The position numbers and the translations under genes were made by a program. A DNA stretch of 48,353 bases from an uncultured Clostridia bacterium (lineage in GTDB: Bacteria; Bacillota; Clostridia; Oscillospirales; Ruminococcaceae), in contig CANRDI010000015.1 in NCBI GenBank assembly GCA_947629335.1, positions 1-48,353 on the forward strand. The letters are read 5' to 3'. Positions 46,963 through 48,353 of this stretch are shown piece after piece. Numbering within the stretch: position 1 is the stretch's first letter; each line of letters starts with the position of its first letter. Under the pieces are notes generated by a model. The model worked only from the letters and a program-made list of their open reading frames with translations. It did not search any database and was not told where the DNA came from.

Positions 46963-47847
46963 TTAATATATATCGCAGTTCGGCAATTGCGCTTTGAGCC
47001 GAGCTATATTTTCTTCGCTTATCTCATTGTCGGACAAACTCAGATCTGCAAGCTTTAAAAGATTTGCAAGCGGAGATATATCGCTTATCTTGTTATTGCA
47101 CAGCCACAGACTTTTAAGTTTTACAAGATTTGAAAGCGGCGCTATATCGCTGATACGGTCGGCGCTCAACTCAAGCCATTCAAGCTCTGCAAGTTTTGCG
47201 AGCGGCGCTGTATCGCTTATCTCGTTCTCCCCCAGATCAAGGTCAGTCAAACGGGAAAGATCCGAAAGCGGGGATATATCGCTTATCTTATTGTTTCCGA
47301 GATACAAAACCTTGAGTTTATCAAGCTTTGCGATAGGAGTTATGTCGGATATCTCGTTGCCGCTAAGCTGTAGATGCGTCAGCTTATCAAGTTTTGAGAC
47401 CGGAGTTATATCGCTGATCTTACTATAGCTTAAATACAGCTCGGTCAAATTATTTAGCTTTGCAAGCGCCGTTATATCGCTGATTTGATTGTTGACCAAA
47501 TTGAGCAGCGTCAAATCTGCAAGACTTTCAAGCGCAGTTATGTCGCTTATCGAACTGTTCCATATGCTTAAATATGTAAGATTAACAAGTTTTCCGATTT
47601 CAGAAATATCTTCATTTGTGACATTCCCGCCAAACAGTGATAATTCTGTCGTTGAGGCTATGTCGTACTCTTTGCCGCTGATTTTCGCCAAGCCCATAGA
47701 GCCCCGCGGCGGGCTTTTTTCGGCTTTTCCGAGCGGAATTGTCGGATCTGAAGTGTTTGAGGATCTGCTGTTCTGAGTGCTGCAATTGTTTTGGCTGTTG
47801 GTTGAGCATAATGCTGACGCTGTTGGTGAAATTTTTGTTGGTTTCAT
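46963..47847 (-). CDS. Leucine-rich repeat protein (internalin-like repeats)
   Basis: The 294-residue protein has an 80-residue low-complexity N-terminus (Ser, Thr, Asn and three Cys) and then about eight 22-residue leucine-rich repeats of the form ISDIxPLxxLxxLxxLxLxxN (about 85-280), closing with a capping helix (IARLKAQLPNC). The repeats match the bacterial internalin-type spacing. I see no signal peptide or anchor, so it may be cytoplasmic. The start at 47847 is set by GAGGAGG 5 nt upstream; a longer open frame to 48060 covers the leader and has no ribosome site. It has a long leader with a terminator just before the ribosome site. Confidence 0.8.
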   Translation of the reverse strand: MKPTKISPTASALCSTNSQNNCSTQNSRSSNTSDPTIPLGKAEKSPPRGSMGLAKISGKEYDIASTTELSLFGGNVTNEDISEIGKLVNLTYLSIWNSSISDITALESLADLTLLNLVNNQISDITALAKLNNLTELYLSYSKISDITPVSKLDKLTHLQLSGNEISDITPIAKLDKLKVLYLGNNKISDISPLSDLSRLTDLDLGENEISDTAPLAKLAELEWLELSADRISDIAPLSNLVKLKSLWLCNNKISDISPLANLLKLADLSLSDNEISEENIARLKAQLPNCDIY

Positions 47848-47870
47848 TTTCGACCTCCTCAAAATTGATA

Positions 47871-47899
47871 AAAAAAGTGCGCAGCCGAAACCGCGCACT
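47871..47899 (-). terminator. Attenuator-like terminator in the LRR gene leader
   Basis: On the minus strand AGTGCGC (47899-47893) pairs with GCGCACT (47882-47876), followed by TTTTTTT, only 24 nt before the start codon and before the Shine-Dalgarno site. A second AAGTGCGC lies upstream in the leader (47983-47976) and could compete for the same GCGCACT. Confidence 0.75.
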
Positions 47900-47960
47900 T
47901 GTAAAAATGCTGGCTCCGATTGCTGCGACACAACTTTCGTTATTTTTTCACCTAATAAAA

Positions 47961-48003
47961 GGTACACGAAAAAGAGCGCACTTTTACCACAGTAAAGTGT
48001 ACC
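47961..48003 (-). promoter_or_regulatory. Structured 5' part of the LRR leader
   Basis: GGTACAC (47961-47967) and GTGTACC (47997-48003) form an outer inverted repeat. Inside, CACTTTTAC and GTAAAGTG can form an alternative hairpin that includes the second AAGTGCGC (47983-47976). Confidence 0.5.
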
Positions 48004-48041
48004 TGAATCAGATGAAAAATATTCAGTTATGCCGCAAAATA

Positions 48042-48070
48042 ATTGTAACATACCTTTCAAAATTTGTCAA
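48042..48070 (-). promoter_or_regulatory. Promoter of the LRR gene
   Basis: On the minus strand TTGACA (48070-48065) and TACAAT (48047-48042) are separated by 17 bp, giving a leader of about 190 nt before ATG 47847. Confidence 0.8.
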
Positions 48071-48201
48071 TACTTTTTAGAAAATAATAAATCCGCGTGA
48101 ACTTTGCACGGAATATTGCATAACTTTTCTGTTTGAGCGGAGAATGCGTCTGACGCTGCCCCTCCTTTTGGAACAAATATTTTCAAAAAGTTTGCAAAGT
48201 A

Positions 48202-48228
48202 TGCTATACTGATTTTGTAAAGCTTACT
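48202..48228 (+). promoter_or_regulatory. Promoter/operator region of the second XRE gene
   Basis: An extended -10 TGCTATACT (48202-48210) lies within the short inverted repeat AGTATGCTATACT. Two TTTGTAA motifs, near 48215-48221 and 48229-48235, flank AGCTTAC and may be operator half-sites. Confidence 0.4.
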
Positions 48229-48255
48229 TTGTAATTATAAAAAGGAGGATCGTCA

Positions 48256-48353
48256 TTGAATACAAGAATAAAAGAGCTCCGAAAAGAAAAAAAGCTATCC
48301 CAAGAAGAATTGGCATTAGCGGTAGGAACTACCCGGCAAACAATTACTTCTAT
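48256..48353 (+). CDS. XRE-family regulator, partial (runs off the end)
   Basis: The frame starts at TTG 48256, with AAAGGAGG 7 nt upstream, and reads MNTRIKELRKEKKLSQEELA followed by LAVGTTRQTITS, the first two helices and turn of a YozG-like compact helix-turn-helix. The gene is cut by the window end after 32 codons. Proteins of this subgroup are usually 65-70 residues long and are often paired with a small membrane-protein gene. Confidence 0.8.
   Translation, partial: MNTRIKELRKEKKLSQEELALAVGTTRQTITS

Noticed and set aside
47489-47776. Plus-strand frame opposite the LRR gene
   Set aside because: It mirrors the repetitive LRR codons and has no start signal.

Overview
The window looks like a chromosomal segment of a strictly anaerobic Gram-positive bacterium of class Clostridia, most likely a gut or rumen Ruminococcaceae/Oscillospiraceae-type organism. 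The grounds are a Spo0A homologue, an ATP synthase/ATPase of the V type, a SCIFF ribosomally made peptide with its radical SAM maturase, a lipoprotein-anchored GH9 cellulase with serine-rich linkers and CBM3 modules, clostridial-type Shine-Dalgarno sites and near-consensus sigma-A promoters (TTGACA-N17-TATAAT). All identifications come from reading the sequence; no database search was run.

Layout. 1-2.2 kb: spo0A with its own promoter, then a divergent pair of a SLOG-fold protein and an XRE regulator around an 11-bp inverted repeat. 2.2-11.1 kb: a nine-gene V-ATPase operon on the minus strand (H-C-I-K-F-E-A-B-D in transcription order). 11.3-16.1 kb: a flotillin, a small unknown protein, a FapA/DUF342 protein and metA. 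16.1-19.3 kb: tRNA-Ser followed by a mobile-element graveyard (IS3-family remnant interrupted by an IS200-like element whose transposase carries a 27-bp palindrome with a stop codon), a palindromic mini-element, and a ~0.6-kb ORF-free block on the minus strand that looks like a large structured RNA with its own promoter and terminator.

19.4-31 kb: DUF1292 protein, a candidate ~200-nt small RNA, DUF1015 protein, RimI-like acetyltransferase, PH-domain membrane protein, a MacB/FtsX-type ABC transporter fusion, a ~1.4-kb tandem duplication carrying paired lipoproteins and an intact plus a deleted tautomerase, a flavin reductase, uracil-DNA glycosylase and two poorly known proteins. 31-34.2 kb: SCIFF precursor, radical SAM/SPASM maturase and an HtrA-type membrane protease. 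34.3-36.6 kb: an accessory patch with an orphan cytidine-deaminase-fold protein and about 1 kb of repeats. 36.6-41.9 kb: two unknown or semi-known proteins and the GH9 cellulase. 42-42.7 kb: a tRNA cluster (Gly, Arg, His, Gln) with repeats between the genes. 43-48.35 kb: hibernation factor Hpf, a barstar-like protein, FruK, a small immunity-like protein, a leucine-rich-repeat protein with an attenuator-like leader, and the start of another XRE regulator running off the end.

The window is also rich in dispersed repeats of at least four kinds (a G5A4CT4 hairpin family, a ~130-156-bp palindromic element, purine-rich RAGGTAAGA repeats, and a 21-bp TTTCTCAACAGYCTGAGTTTT family). They sit in intergenic DNA beside tRNAs and accessory genes. 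The observations most worth following are the large candidate RNA, the orphan deaminase-fold protein, the Spo0A with Glu in place of the phosphorylated Asp, and the palindromic element families.
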